64,000 bases of DNA from RUG191 sp045642225 (GCA_045642225.1 JAZUIN010000065.1:1-64000); one strand, 5' to 3'. Shown: positions 1 through 9,312, counted from the stretch's first letter. The notes: generated by a model from the letters alone, not told the origin. A program made the numbers and translations.

Positions 1-531
1 TGTTTTCATGATATATATGCACATGAGTATGATTGCCAAAATGGTGGCTGTGTAAGACAATGGGAAGAAGTTTGCACGATAACTCAGTCAATACCGAAAA
101 TGATTTTCTCGCAATTTCCTAACCGTTGGATGGGAATAGGAGTTGTAGTAAATGATGGAGTTAATAATACAATAGGAAGTAATGATGATATAGAAAGTAT
201 TAAAGAAAAAGTTAATGCTTTGAAGCATGACCTAAACGGAATAAATAATATATATGTATATGGTGCTAGAAACGATAGTAGAAGAATGAATGATGCTCTT
301 GAAAAGTTTGGGTACAATGTTAATTCTATGATAGTAAAGTCAGAAGAGGAAAACAACGAAAAAGTACCTGGATATAAAGTATCCTTATTGAAAGATGTAG
401 TTTTAGATAATGATTCTGCAATAATTATTTGTTATAGAGAAGCGTTGAGAGAAGAAGCAATAAATAATACAAAAGACTGCAAGTGTAAAGTCATAATTAC
501 TGATGATATTGTAGCTTCATTTATTAAATAG
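1..531 (+). CDS. C-terminal part of a methyltransferase-like protein with a YGAR Rossmann domain (5' partial)
   Basis: The reading frame is open from the first base, so the gene begins left of the window; the internal ATG at 100 is not a credible start. The first residues (FHDIYAH, then GGCVRQWEE) resemble the C-terminal end of CmcI/TylF-like SAM-dependent methyltransferases, which carry an 'HDI' segment followed by a Gly-Val/Trp segment; this is a tentative family guess. The last ~90 residues form a Rossmann-like unit starting IYVYGAR and ending at a strand (AIIICYREAL) with the layout of a PglD N-terminal domain. Similar units recur in seven other proteins of this island. LicD begins 10 bases downstream, so the gene is probably in the same operon. 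The C-terminal domain is the more secure part of the call. Confidence 0.6.
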   Translation, partial: CFHDIYAHEYDCQNGGCVRQWEEVCTITQSIPKMIFSQFPNRWMGIGVVVNDGVNNTIGSNDDIESIKEKVNALKHDLNGINNIYVYGARNDSRRMNDALEKFGYNVNSMIVKSEEENNEKVPGYKVSLLKDVVLDNDSAIIICYREALREEAINNTKDCKCKVIITDDIVASFIK

Positions 532-541
532 GAGATTAGGT

Positions 542-1519
542 ATGCTTCAATTTAGCGAAGAATTTTTTGAAGAAGAGATTGTAGATGGATTTACAATTTC
601 TAGCATGATGAAAAGAGCATGGGCGGCACAACTTGTAGTGCTAGAAGAAATAAAAAGAGTTTGTAAAGAATTAGACATTCAATATTTTGCTGATTGGGGT
701 ACTATGCTTGGTGCTGCAAGACATCAAGGATTTATTCCTTGGGACGATGATTTAGACATAGGAATGCTTAGGAAGGATTATTATAGATTTTTAGAAAAAG
801 CACCTAGCTTGTTAGAAGATTGGTACGAATTGAAAAGTGTATATAATGATCCAACTTTTGATATTGTAAAAGCAAGGGTGATTACTGGTAGACACATAAA
901 TTTTGAAAAAGAGTATTTAGAAAAATTCTATTATTGTCCATATGTTGTAGGGATAGACATATTCCCTGTTGATAACATACCTGATGATAAAGAAGAGTTA
1001 GATAAATTAGTTGATTCTTTAAAGTTTTTATTAAAAGTAGAGGCTAGCATTTCTGAGGAAGCTCCATATAGCCAGGATGAATTGGATTTGGTTAAACAGG
1101 CTGAAGAGGTTTATGGTGTTGATATTGATTATGATAATAGACTTAGACACGAGATAAAAAAGATTTTTGATGTTGTTTCAGCATCTTATGTGGATGAGAA
1201 TACGAGAGAAGTAAGTTGTATGATGGCGCTTGCGGCAGATTGGGATTGGTATCATTGTAATAGGAAATGGTATGATGATTATATAGATATGAAGTTTGAA
1301 AACACAACTATTCCGGTTCCAATAGGCTATGATGGTATTCTTAAGTATAATTATGGAGAAGATTATATGACACCTAAAAATGTTGGAGCATCACATGATT
1401 ATCCTTTTTACAAAGAACAGATAAAAGGGTTAAAAGATGTGATGGAAAAAGAGTTTAATACTACATTAACAGATGAACAAATGGATTATATAATTAATGC
1501 AAAAGTATTTGGGGAATGA
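542..1519 (+). CDS. LicD family phosphotransferase
   Basis: This 325-residue protein has the LicD/fukutin-type nucleotidyltransferase-fold signature near residues 40-80: an aromatic-DWGTMLGAARHQGFIPWDDD segment followed by DIGM. The Asp pair in 'WDDDLD' is the metal-binding motif of the family. LicD proteins transfer phosphocholine or related phospho-polyols from a CDP-activated donor onto surface glycans. The neighbourhood supports a decorating role: TagD-like cytidylyltransferases, TagF-like transferases and glycosyltransferases surround it. No choline kinase or CDP-choline gene is seen here, so the substituent could be something other than choline. An RBS-like GGAGATTAG precedes the ATG. 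Its stop overlaps the entry region of the next gene, suggesting translational coupling. Confidence 0.88.
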   Translation: MLQFSEEFFEEEIVDGFTISSMMKRAWAAQLVVLEEIKRVCKELDIQYFADWGTMLGAARHQGFIPWDDDLDIGMLRKDYYRFLEKAPSLLEDWYELKSVYNDPTFDIVKARVITGRHINFEKEYLEKFYYCPYVVGIDIFPVDNIPDDKEELDKLVDSLKFLLKVEASISEEAPYSQDELDLVKQAEEVYGVDIDYDNRLRHEIKKIFDVVSASYVDENTREVSCMMALAADWDWYHCNRKWYDDYIDMKFENTTIPVPIGYDGILKYNYGEDYMTPKNVGASHDYPFYKEQIKGLKDVMEKEFNTTLTDEQMDYIINAKVFGE

Positions 1520-1520
1520 T

Positions 1521-3056
1521 ATGAAACATAGTGACAAAGCAAATTTAGATTATCAAAAAAATCAAATACAATATGATTGGTTGTTTAATCATATTATTGA
1601 CGAAACATCGCAGATTGTTCTTGCAAATATTATTGAATATAGAATAACTAAAGAAGAATTATATATTCAGAATGCTATTATTGAAAGTGAAGACAATATA
1701 ATAGAATTTGTAAATGAAGTGTCTGGAAGAAACGGAACTGGCGTTGATTTGGTTTTGAATGAAAAAAACTTTATAGAAAAAGGAAGTAAAGAATTTATTA
1801 TAGACGTTTCGGATGTTGTTAGTCATATTTGGGAAATACCTCGTTTGATTAATTTTGTGAATACAGAATATGTATTCTGTATTAGACAAGTGAAAAGAAC
1901 AACTCTTTTGTATGCAATGTTAATAAAAGATTCTAGAGAAAAAAATGATAATAATATTTTAAAAAGAGTAGTGGTACCTAATGGATTGAGAGATTGGGAA
2001 AACGCTGATTTGTTAAAAGACTGCGGTATAATACCATACTTATTACATAAAAATTTTGGGTGTGAATGTATAATGCTAGGGGCATCTAAAGAAGATTCGT
2101 TTTCTAATTTAAAATATGTTAAAGGTCTTAAATTGCAAGAATTAGATAACTCGTCTATAGAGGCTAAAGAAAAGTATGTGGAAGATAATGCAAAGGATAT
2201 AGATCTTTTGGTACTATACGGAGCATATCCAACATATTACAAAATGGTAGAGAAGTATAAAGCTAATAATCCGTCAGCTAGGATATATCTTGCATTAGAC
2301 GCAAATGTTAATTGGATGGATCGTATTCTTTGGAGAGAACAAGAATTTAGTGGTTTTTTAGATAGGTGCGATATAATAGCGTCATCGGGGCGTTCTATAA
2401 GAAATCATCTTTTAGATAAATGGCGTTGGCCGATTATTTATGTACCAAATGGATTTTATAACTATTCGGGTTATGAATATATGCCCGATTTTAATAAAAA
2501 AAATAATGTAATTCTTACTGTTGCAAGATTGGGAATTCCAGAGAAAGCTACAGATGTTTTAATGCTTTCATTTGCGAAAATAGCAAATGAAATTCCAGAT
2601 TGGAGATTGAAATTAGTAGGGAGTATTGATCCAAGATTTGACACTTTTATAGAAGAATTTTGGGACAACTATCCGGAATTAGAGGATAGAATAATTTTTA
2701 CTGGTCCTATTCTTGATAGAGATAAGTTGTATCAAGAATATTTAGATGCAAAAATATTTGCATTACCATCTCGATCGGAAGGTATGCCTAATGTGATTGG
2801 AGAGGCATTGATGGCAGGAGATGTAACTGCTGTCACAAAATGGGGAGAGTACAAAGATGCAACAAATTACGGAGAGTGTGGCTTAGCTTCTGAAATTGAC
2901 GATGTAGAGGGATTTGCTAGCATTCTACTTGAATTGTGTCATAGGAAAGACTTGAACGAAATGTCTTTGAAAGCAAGAGAATATGCTGATAGCAATTTAG
3001 ATATGAATGTATATGTGACGAAGATATATGAAATGTTGACAAGAGAGGAAGAATAA
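1521..3056 (+). CDS. GT4 family glycosyltransferase
   Basis: The C-terminal half (from about residue 320) is a typical GT-B donor-sugar domain: VARLGIPEKATDVL, a GPILDRDKLYQEY linker and the acidic signature SRSEGMPNVIGEALMAGD, in which E-x7-E contacts the nucleotide sugar. The N-terminal ~300 residues are less conserved and probably form the acceptor half plus an extra N-terminal extension. I chose the ATG at 1521, two bases after the LicD stop and behind a GGGG stretch, over the in-frame ATG at 1497, which lies inside licD without an RBS. It presumably adds a sugar during surface glycan assembly in the cytoplasm. Confidence 0.85.
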   Translation: MKHSDKANLDYQKNQIQYDWLFNHIIDETSQIVLANIIEYRITKEELYIQNAIIESEDNIIEFVNEVSGRNGTGVDLVLNEKNFIEKGSKEFIIDVSDVVSHIWEIPRLINFVNTEYVFCIRQVKRTTLLYAMLIKDSREKNDNNILKRVVVPNGLRDWENADLLKDCGIIPYLLHKNFGCECIMLGASKEDSFSNLKYVKGLKLQELDNSSIEAKEKYVEDNAKDIDLLVLYGAYPTYYKMVEKYKANNPSARIYLALDANVNWMDRILWREQEFSGFLDRCDIIASSGRSIRNHLLDKWRWPIIYVPNGFYNYSGYEYMPDFNKKNNVILTVARLGIPEKATDVLMLSFAKIANEIPDWRLKLVGSIDPRFDTFIEEFWDNYPELEDRIIFTGPILDRDKLYQEYLDAKIFALPSRSEGMPNVIGEALMAGDVTAVTKWGEYKDATNYGECGLASEIDDVEGFASILLELCHRKDLNEMSLKAREYADSNLDMNVYVTKIYEMLTREEE

Positions 3057-3058
3057 TT

Positions 3059-3754
3059 ATGTCAGCTATTTTTTATCGTGGATTGAAATTTATATTTGAG
3101 GACAAGATGGGGGAACATGTACTATTAGATTGTGGAGATTTCTGGTCTAATAAGAGTAGTTTGCCAATGCATAAATTCCCAGAACAAGATTTTTTGACGA
3201 TACCAGATCTGTTGAATTCTTTGTGTGAGAAACAACAGACGATTTCTGGTGAATTAGCTTTCCCAACATTTTTACTTGATGTATTAGTTGCGTCAAATGT
3301 TATGAGAAGTAAGAATCCAGTGAAATTTTTAGAATACGGATCAGGTGCTGGAGATATTAGTTGGCATTTGGCACAGGTGTTAGGAGCATTTCACGAAGAA
3401 TCAGTATTAGTGTGTGCAAACAATTGTATAAACTATGAATGGGAGAATAAAATAGGTTTTGTTGATGAAAATACAATGCCTAAATTATCATATCTCGCAG
3501 GAGATTTTGGAGAACTTCATTTAGAGAAGGATTATTTTGATGCGGTTATTATAAATGGAAGGATTGATTTTGATAATCCTTATGTTGTTATACAGGATGC
3601 ATTGAATCTTGCAAAAAAAGATGCAACAATATATGTTTTGACAGATAACACACCGTTGTTAGAGAGTACATTTAGGTTGTTTTTTGATTCTTATAAAGAA
3701 TATGTAATATGTGATGATATGAAGGTTATTGTTGTCGATACGCGGTGCAAATAA
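3059..3754 (+). CDS. SAM-dependent methyltransferase-like protein
   Basis: Around residues 90-105 the sequence FLEYGSGAGDISWHLA reads as a glycine-rich methyltransferase motif I. Later, DYFDAVIING and a strand after 'AKKDATIYVLTDN' fit motif IV and post-IV strands of a class I fold. The N-terminal ~80 residues are unlike anything I recognise. It starts two bases after the upstream glycosyltransferase stop with GAGAGGAAG as RBS, so it is co-translated. Substrate unknown; O-methylation of a glycan residue would fit the context. The fold call is moderately secure, the function is inference. Confidence 0.6.
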   Translation: MSAIFYRGLKFIFEDKMGEHVLLDCGDFWSNKSSLPMHKFPEQDFLTIPDLLNSLCEKQQTISGELAFPTFLLDVLVASNVMRSKNPVKFLEYGSGAGDISWHLAQVLGAFHEESVLVCANNCINYEWENKIGFVDENTMPKLSYLAGDFGELHLEKDYFDAVIINGRIDFDNPYVVIQDALNLAKKDATIYVLTDNTPLLESTFRLFFDSYKEYVICDDMKVIVVDTRCK

Positions 3755-3786
3755 TAGATAAAGATATATGAAGATAGGAGGTTTTT

Positions 3787-4662
3787 ATGGAAAGATATAA
3801 TAAACCATATTTAATTGCAGAAGCGGGATGCAACCATATGGGGGATATGGAAATTGCAAGAGAATTGATAAATACGGCGGCATTTTATTGTAAAACAGAT
3901 GCTATAAAATTTCAGAAAAGGTGTCCTAAAGAACTATTAACAGAAGAGCAATATAAAGCACCACATCCAAATCCATACAATTCGTATGGAGATACTTACG
4001 GAGCGCATAGAGAGTATCTAGAGTTTGATCTTGAACAACATAAACAATTAAAAAAGTGGTGTGAAGAAGTAGGAATTACATATTCTACTTCTGTATGGGA
4101 TATGACATCTGCAAAAGAGATTACCTCGATAAATCCACAATTTATTAAAATACCTAGTGCATGTAATAATCATTATGAAATGTTAGAATGGTTGTGTAAT
4201 AACTATGAGGGAGAAATACAACTTTCGTTTGGTATGACAACTCATGAAGAAGAAGAAAAAATAGTTCAGTTGTTTGAAAGTAATAAAAGGGCAAAAGATT
4301 TAGTTATATATAGTTGTACTTCAGGATATCCTGTTCCATATGAAGATGTTTGTTTGTTGGAAATAACACGTATTGTGGAGCAATTTGAAAATAGGGTGAA
4401 AGCTATTGGCTTCTCAGGACATCATCTTGGTATAGCGGCAGATATAGCAGCATATACGTTGGGAGCAGAGTATATTGAACGTCATTATACTTTGGATAGA
4501 ACATGGAAAGGTACGGATCACGCAGCTTCTTTAGAGCCTGATGGTGTTAGGAGATTAAAAAGAGACTTGGATAATGTATATAAAGCAATGCAACTAAAGA
4601 AGTCTGAAATACTTCCGATTGAACAGGTCCAAAGAGATAAATTGAAGTACAAAAAGGTGTAG
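3787..4662 (+). CDS. neuB: NeuB-type nonulosonate synthase lacking the SAF domain
   Basis: It matches the TIM-barrel of sialic/legionaminic/pseudaminic acid synthases, which condense phosphoenolpyruvate with a hexosamine (or its phosphate). Visible hallmarks are LIAEAGCNHMGD at the N terminus, the KFQKR segment (~residue 40), SVWDM, IKIPSACNNH and the late IERHYTLDRTWKGTDHAASLEPDG segment containing the metal/PEP residues. Bacterial NeuB proteins are usually about 335-350 residues because a C-terminal antifreeze-like SAF domain follows the barrel. This one stops at 291, just after the barrel helices, so that domain is absent. AGGAGG precedes the ATG. The next gene, five bases on, activates the product with CTP. 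No NeuC-like epimerase is in the window. Confidence 0.85.
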   Translation: MERYNKPYLIAEAGCNHMGDMEIARELINTAAFYCKTDAIKFQKRCPKELLTEEQYKAPHPNPYNSYGDTYGAHREYLEFDLEQHKQLKKWCEEVGITYSTSVWDMTSAKEITSINPQFIKIPSACNNHYEMLEWLCNNYEGEIQLSFGMTTHEEEEKIVQLFESNKRAKDLVIYSCTSGYPVPYEDVCLLEITRIVEQFENRVKAIGFSGHHLGIAADIAAYTLGAEYIERHYTLDRTWKGTDHAASLEPDGVRRLKRDLDNVYKAMQLKKSEILPIEQVQRDKLKYKKV

Positions 4663-4666
4663 ATAA

Positions 4667-5851
4667 ATGGAGAAAAAAAATAAAAGTAAAGACTTAAATG
4701 TAGTCTTTATACCGGCACGAGGGGGCAGTAAGTCGATACCATTAAAAAATATTAAAAATATTGCAGGTAAACCTTTAATATATTGGACGGCAAAAGCAGC
4801 ATCTGAAGCAGCTTGTATAGATAAAGTCTTTATATCTACGGACAGTGAAAAAATAAAGTCGATAGTTTCTGGCTTTGATTTAAGAAAAGTAGAAGTGATA
4901 GAAAGAAATAAAGAAAATTCAACAGATGTTGCATCAACAGAATCAGCAATGTTAGAATTTGCTGAAAAATATGAGTTCCTTAATATCGTATTGGTTCAGG
5001 CGACATCACCATTGCTAACAAGTAAAGATATCGAAAAAGGATTTGAGCTGTTTTTGGAAGAAGGAACAGATAGTGTTTTATCGACAGTTAGACAAAAGAG
5101 GTTTAATTGGAGTGTTAATATAGACGGTTATGTTAACCCAATAAATTATGATGTTTTTAAAAGACCGAGACGCCAAGATTTCGATGGATATTTGGTTGAA
5201 AATGGGGCTTTTTACATAACTAGTAAAAAAGATTTAATAAAAACTTCTAATAGAATATCTGGTAATATTAAAGCTTATGAAATGAGTGAAGATACTTATT
5301 ATGAAATTGATGAACCAATGGATTGGTTAATAATAGAAAACATTTTAAGAGAAAAACAAAAAAAGCTAGAGAAAGATGTTTTATGTAGTGGAATAAAAAT
5401 GTTTTTGACGGATTGTGATGGTTGCATGACAGACGGCGGGATGTATTATTCCGAAAATGGCGATGAGTTAAAGAAGTTTAATACTAAGGATGGTAAAGGT
5501 TTTGAATTGCTTAGAAAAAACGGAATTGTAACGGGAATTATAACTGGTGAAAAAAAAGAACTTAATAATCGTCGTGCAAGCAAAATGAATGTGGACGAAT
5601 TGTATCAAGGTACAAATAATAAACTTGAGATAGTAAAAAAATTATGTAAAAAGTATAATGTCGAATTGAGTGAAGTGGCTTATATTGGTGATGATTTGAA
5701 TGATTTAGAAGTAATACAAAATGTAGGTTTTGGATGTGCCGTTGCTGATGCAATTGATTGTGTTAAAAAGTACGCTGATTATGTTACGGAAAAAAAAGGT
5801 GGCGAAGGAGCTGTGAGAGAAGTTGCAGAAATAATTCTCAAAAGAAATTAA
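4667..5851 (+). CDS. neuA: CMP-nonulosonate cytidylyltransferase fused to KdsC-like HAD phosphatase
   Basis: Residues ~10-225 are a CMP-sialic acid synthetase: IPARGGSKSIPLKNI (CTP-binding), VFISTDS, the QATSPLL segment and the later VENGAFYIT. Residues ~240-394 form a HAD phosphatase of the KdsC/YrbI class, with DCDGCMTDG as the DxD nucleophile motif, an FNTKDGKG segment, ITGEK and GDDLNDLE. The same order is found in vertebrate CMAS and in some Bacteroides KDN enzymes, where the HAD domain dephosphorylates the 9-phosphate product of the synthase. The fusion therefore predicts that the adjacent NeuB makes a 9-phosphorylated nonulosonate that is dephosphorylated and then CMP-activated here. 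Which sugar is involved cannot be read from sequence. Confidence 0.88.
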   Translation: MEKKNKSKDLNVVFIPARGGSKSIPLKNIKNIAGKPLIYWTAKAASEAACIDKVFISTDSEKIKSIVSGFDLRKVEVIERNKENSTDVASTESAMLEFAEKYEFLNIVLVQATSPLLTSKDIEKGFELFLEEGTDSVLSTVRQKRFNWSVNIDGYVNPINYDVFKRPRRQDFDGYLVENGAFYITSKKDLIKTSNRISGNIKAYEMSEDTYYEIDEPMDWLIIENILREKQKKLEKDVLCSGIKMFLTDCDGCMTDGGMYYSENGDELKKFNTKDGKGFELLRKNGIVTGIITGEKKELNNRRASKMNVDELYQGTNNKLEIVKKLCKKYNVELSEVAYIGDDLNDLEVIQNVGFGCAVADAIDCVKKYADYVTEKKGGEGAVREVAEIILKRN

Positions 5852-5909
5852 AGTTATACGATTCTATATTAAGTTAGTGTTAGGGCAAAGATTTTTGAGG
5901 AATTAGTAG

Positions 5910-7271
5910 ATGAAAAAAGTAATTACTTATGGAACATATGATTTGTTTCATGAAGGTCACTACAAATTATTAGAAAGAGCTAAGGCTTTAGGTGATTATC
6001 TAATAGTCGGTGTTACTACAGATCATTATGATGAAGCTAGAGGCAAGGTTAATGTAGTCGACTCTTTAATGACTAGAATTGAAAATGTAAAAGCTACTGG
6101 TTTTGCAGATGAAATTATTGTGGAGGACCATGTTGGACAAAAGATAGAAGATATTCAAAGGTATAATGTAGACATATTTACCTTGGGCTCAGATTGGATA
6201 GGAACATTTGATTATTTGAAACAATATTGTGAAGTGGTTTACCTTCCTAGAACGCCTGATGTATCTTCAACACAGATTCGAGAGAATAGCTTTCGCATCG
6301 TGAATCTGGGTATAGTTGGGACTGGTCGTGTTGTGCCAAGATTTATTTCTGAGTCTAAATATGTATCTGGTATAAATATATATGCTACATATAATCCATA
6401 TGATTCAGCGAAGGTGAAGTTGAAAGATGGAGTATTTATTGATAATTATTCAGGAGAATATGAAGAGTTTTTGAAATTGGTAGATGCAGTTTATATTGCA
6501 GCGCCCAACGAAACTCATTATGAATACACCAAGCAAGCATTGTATGCTGGTAAACATGTGTTGTGTGAGAAACCTATCGGATTTTCAAAAAAGCAAGCAG
6601 AGGAACTGTATGGATATGCCAAAGAACATAGTCTGGTATTGATGGAAGCGGTTAAAACAGCGTATTGTCCAGGTTTTCAACAGCTACTTAATGTTGCAAC
6701 CTCTGGAATTATAGGGGAAATCAAAGATGTTGAGGCTAGTTATACTAGACTTGCTATAGAAGATAGTAGAGAAAGACAAGCTTCTAGATATGAAGGGAGC
6801 TTCTTAGAATTTGGTAGTTATACTTTACTTCCAGCACTTAAGTTACTAGGTAGAGATTACAAAGATATTAGCTTTAAGACGATATACGATGAAAATGGTG
6901 CTGATATATATACTAAGTGTGATATTATTTATGAAAACGGTATGGCTACTGCAAAGAATGGTGTAGCAGTTAAGTCCGAAGGAAATCTTGTTATATCAGG
7001 TACAAAAGGATACATTCTTGCTCCATCACCTTGGTGGCTTACAAAGCGATTTGAAGTTCACTTTGAAGATGCAGAACGTGTTGAAGTGTATGAACCGGCT
7101 TATCAAGGAGATGGATTTAGATACGAATTGTCTGAATTTGCGCTCAAAATAAATGGTCGTGAGAAAAATAGTTATAAGTTTACAGCTGGTGAAGGCATCG
7201 CTATGGCTGAAATTATTGAGAAATATATGGAAGAGAGAAGAAAAAGAGAGTTAGAGGTAGAAGGTGAGTAG
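5910..7271 (+). CDS. TagD-like cytidylyltransferase fused to Gfo/Idh/MocA oxidoreductase
   Basis: Residues 1-~130 are a glycerol-3-phosphate-cytidylyltransferase-type domain: the nucleotide motif FHEGH at residues 13-17 and the distal SSTQIR signature. From ~133 a complete NAD(P)-dependent Gfo/Idh/MocA domain follows: NLGIVGTGR dinucleotide motif, AAPNETHYEY, and the conserved CEKP Lys-Pro pair. Total length 453 equals the sum of the two families, so this is a real fusion, not a frameshift. The oxidoreductase half is clearly paralogous to residues 1-330 of the protein at 31917, sharing stretches such as WWLTK and VKSEG. The protein may couple formation of a CDP-polyol with oxidation or reduction of the polyol; this is inference. 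Confidence 0.87.
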   Translation: MKKVITYGTYDLFHEGHYKLLERAKALGDYLIVGVTTDHYDEARGKVNVVDSLMTRIENVKATGFADEIIVEDHVGQKIEDIQRYNVDIFTLGSDWIGTFDYLKQYCEVVYLPRTPDVSSTQIRENSFRIVNLGIVGTGRVVPRFISESKYVSGINIYATYNPYDSAKVKLKDGVFIDNYSGEYEEFLKLVDAVYIAAPNETHYEYTKQALYAGKHVLCEKPIGFSKKQAEELYGYAKEHSLVLMEAVKTAYCPGFQQLLNVATSGIIGEIKDVEASYTRLAIEDSRERQASRYEGSFLEFGSYTLLPALKLLGRDYKDISFKTIYDENGADIYTKCDIIYENGMATAKNGVAVKSEGNLVISGTKGYILAPSPWWLTKRFEVHFEDAERVEVYEPAYQGDGFRYELSEFALKINGREKNSYKFTAGEGIAMAEIIEKYMEERRKRELEVEGE

Positions 7272-7275
7272 GGAA

Positions 7276-9222
7276 TTACTTCCCTTCTACCCATACTTCT
7301 TTACCATGAAAGGCAATTCCAAAAGTATGGATATTGTCTTTTTTTATGCCTCGTTGTAGGAGAGAAGTGTCATATGCTTTCTCTGCGATCTGTTTGAGGG
7401 CTTCGTTGGCAGACTCTGTGATGTCGCCTTCACGTCGAGGACGATAAACTTTGAATTCTAAAATAAAAGCAGAATCTTTGGCAGGATCTCTTGGTTCCAA
7501 TATAACATCATATCGTCCAAGACCACTTTCTCGGTTGGATGTGATGATAAATCGATTCTCAAGATCGAGAGTCATGCCTAATACTAATCCATGATAAAAC
7601 CGTTCGGGTTCATCGTCTGCCATGTCATAATAAGAGAATATTTGTCTTGAGATACGATTGAGATAACGTGTCATAAAGTCTGTATCAAAAGACAATAAGG
7701 AGGTAATAAATTCATTGTAACCAATGGAAGATTCGCTAAACCAATGTTTCACAATTTTGTTCAAACAGTAGGAGACTTCATAATTCGTAACAGCTAACTC
7801 ATATATCGGGTTAGCCTCATCAGAGATAGAAATAATCTTCACATATCCACTAGCAAATAGCATACTCCAAAAAGCAGTATTGTCATCATATATGTGTTGA
7901 AAAGGAGTTTCTTCTGCCATATTTGTATAAATGGAAGAACCCTTTAATAGTTGATGCAGGTCTTCTTTGAGACGTGCATCGCCGCGCATTAGTATATGGT
8001 CTAATAGGCTGTTGGAACTGGTATTCACCCAGTAGGGTTTAAAGTTGTGCTCTCGTAAATAATAGGTGATAGACCAAGGATTATAAATATCAGTGCGACT
8101 TCCAATGGTAAAACCATTATACCAACGTTTCACTCCATCCATATCGGTAAGTCCTTGGGCTGATAGGGCATGGCGCACTTCTTCTTCAGTAAAGCCAAAA
8201 GCATCTTCATAATGAGGAGATGTAAGGGAATACACAGTAAAATTGTTCATATCAGAGAAGAAGGATTCCTTGCTTATACGTGTAATACCAGTAAGTAGAG
8301 CACGCTCGATATAGGCATTATTCTTAAGCGTAAGATTAAAGAATTCACGCATAAGGGTGGAACACTCATCCCAGCAATTTTGTGACCAAGCTTCTATCAT
8401 TGGCGTATCATATTCGTCAATAAGAAGGATGACTTTCTTTCCGTAGGCTTTGTATAGTAACTTGCAAAGTGACGCAATATTAGAAAGCGAAAAATCATCT
8501 GTAGAATGCCCCATATATCTTGAAAACTTAGCTTGATCTGAAGGACTCAAGAGAGGCAATATATCTTCGTGTTCCCAATATGCAGATTGAACAAGGATGG
8601 CAAGCTGTCTTATGAAATCTTCCTTGCAAGACGGCTTGATACATGACAAGGAAATGGAAATGACCGGAAAAGAGCCTTGTAGACTGTGCATATCTTTGTG
8701 ATTCCACACATTAAGTTTCTGAAAAAGTTCGGTACGATTCGCAAATTTGTTGGAAAAGAAGCAGTTTAACATACTCAAATTCAAGGTCTTGCCAAATCTA
8801 CGAGGTCTCGTGATTAAAGAAATGATATCCTTATGTTGCCACCAGTCATAAATGAATTCGGTCTTATCTACATAAAATAAGTCGTTTGTTATGAGATGCT
8901 CATAGTCTTGGAATCCAATACTGACATCTTTACTTAGAAAAAGAGCATTGATATAAGAATGGAGTCTGTCCGCTTGGTCAGATGCTGACTCACTTCTGGT
9001 CAATTCAATTTCAAGTTCGATTTGTAATTGCTTCCGCTCATCTATTTGTCTGATAACATAATCCACCTGATCTGCCTTGAGATATTTGCTCTTAACCTTA
9101 CCAGCTTCTTTCCATTGTAAATAGTTATACTGCTTGCCATTGATTGTTTTTTTCGAAATATAGCCTGCTGGAAGCTCGGCTATTCTGTTCTGTAGTTCTG
9201 TAATTCTATCTGTGCTATTCAT
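7276..9222 (-). CDS. AAA-ATPase-like protein with C-terminal PD-(D/E)XK nuclease-like domain
   Basis: A member of the Predicted AAA-ATPase (AAA-ATPase_like/DUF1703) family common in Clostridia. After a ~90-residue N-terminal region with a helical linker come GFQDYEHLI and YVDKTEFI, the P-loop-like RPRRFGKT, and Walker B ILLIDEYDTPM. The C-terminal ~110 residues carry GRYDVIL followed by FILEFKVYRP, the D...ExK arrangement of PD-(D/E)XK nucleases. I place the start at 9222 (MNSTDR) because AGGA lies 8 bases upstream and the paralogue at 33901 aligns there; ATGs at 9237 and 9246 are in frame but lack an RBS. The role is unknown in the literature I know; it is often treated as selfish or defence-associated. 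It converges on the fusion gene at 5910. Confidence 0.85.
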   Translation of the reverse strand: MNSTDRITELQNRIAELPAGYISKKTINGKQYNYLQWKEAGKVKSKYLKADQVDYVIRQIDERKQLQIELEIELTRSESASDQADRLHSYINALFLSKDVSIGFQDYEHLITNDLFYVDKTEFIYDWWQHKDIISLITRPRRFGKTLNLSMLNCFFSNKFANRTELFQKLNVWNHKDMHSLQGSFPVISISLSCIKPSCKEDFIRQLAILVQSAYWEHEDILPLLSPSDQAKFSRYMGHSTDDFSLSNIASLCKLLYKAYGKKVILLIDEYDTPMIEAWSQNCWDECSTLMREFFNLTLKNNAYIERALLTGITRISKESFFSDMNNFTVYSLTSPHYEDAFGFTEEEVRHALSAQGLTDMDGVKRWYNGFTIGSRTDIYNPWSITYYLREHNFKPYWVNTSSNSLLDHILMRGDARLKEDLHQLLKGSSIYTNMAEETPFQHIYDDNTAFWSMLFASGYVKIISISDEANPIYELAVTNYEVSYCLNKIVKHWFSESSIGYNEFITSLLSFDTDFMTRYLNRISRQIFSYYDMADDEPERFYHGLVLGMTLDLENRFIITSNRESGLGRYDVILEPRDPAKDSAFILEFKVYRPRREGDITESANEALKQIAEKAYDTSLLQRGIKKDNIHTFGIAFHGKEVWVEGK

Positions 9223-9249
9223 ATATAAAATCCTCATAAAAAACAAAGT

Positions 9250-9312
9250 TAACCTACCAATATATTACAATAAATGCTTGCATTTGTCAATGAAGTGGGT
9301 TATGGTAGGTTA
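9250..9312 (-). promoter_or_regulatory. Sigma-A promoter flanked by a 10-bp inverted repeat (AAA-ATPase gene)
   Basis: On the minus strand, TTGACA (9290-9285) and TAATAT (9267-9262) are separated by exactly 17 bases, an almost consensus housekeeping promoter reading into the AAA-ATPase gene. A perfect inverted repeat, TAACCTACCA at 9250-9259 and TGGTAGGTTA at 9303-9312, brackets it. One arm sits at the expected transcription start, the other just upstream of the -35. The arm centres are 53 bases apart, about five helical turns. This suggests a repressor operator pair; the regulator is not identified. Confidence 0.6.
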
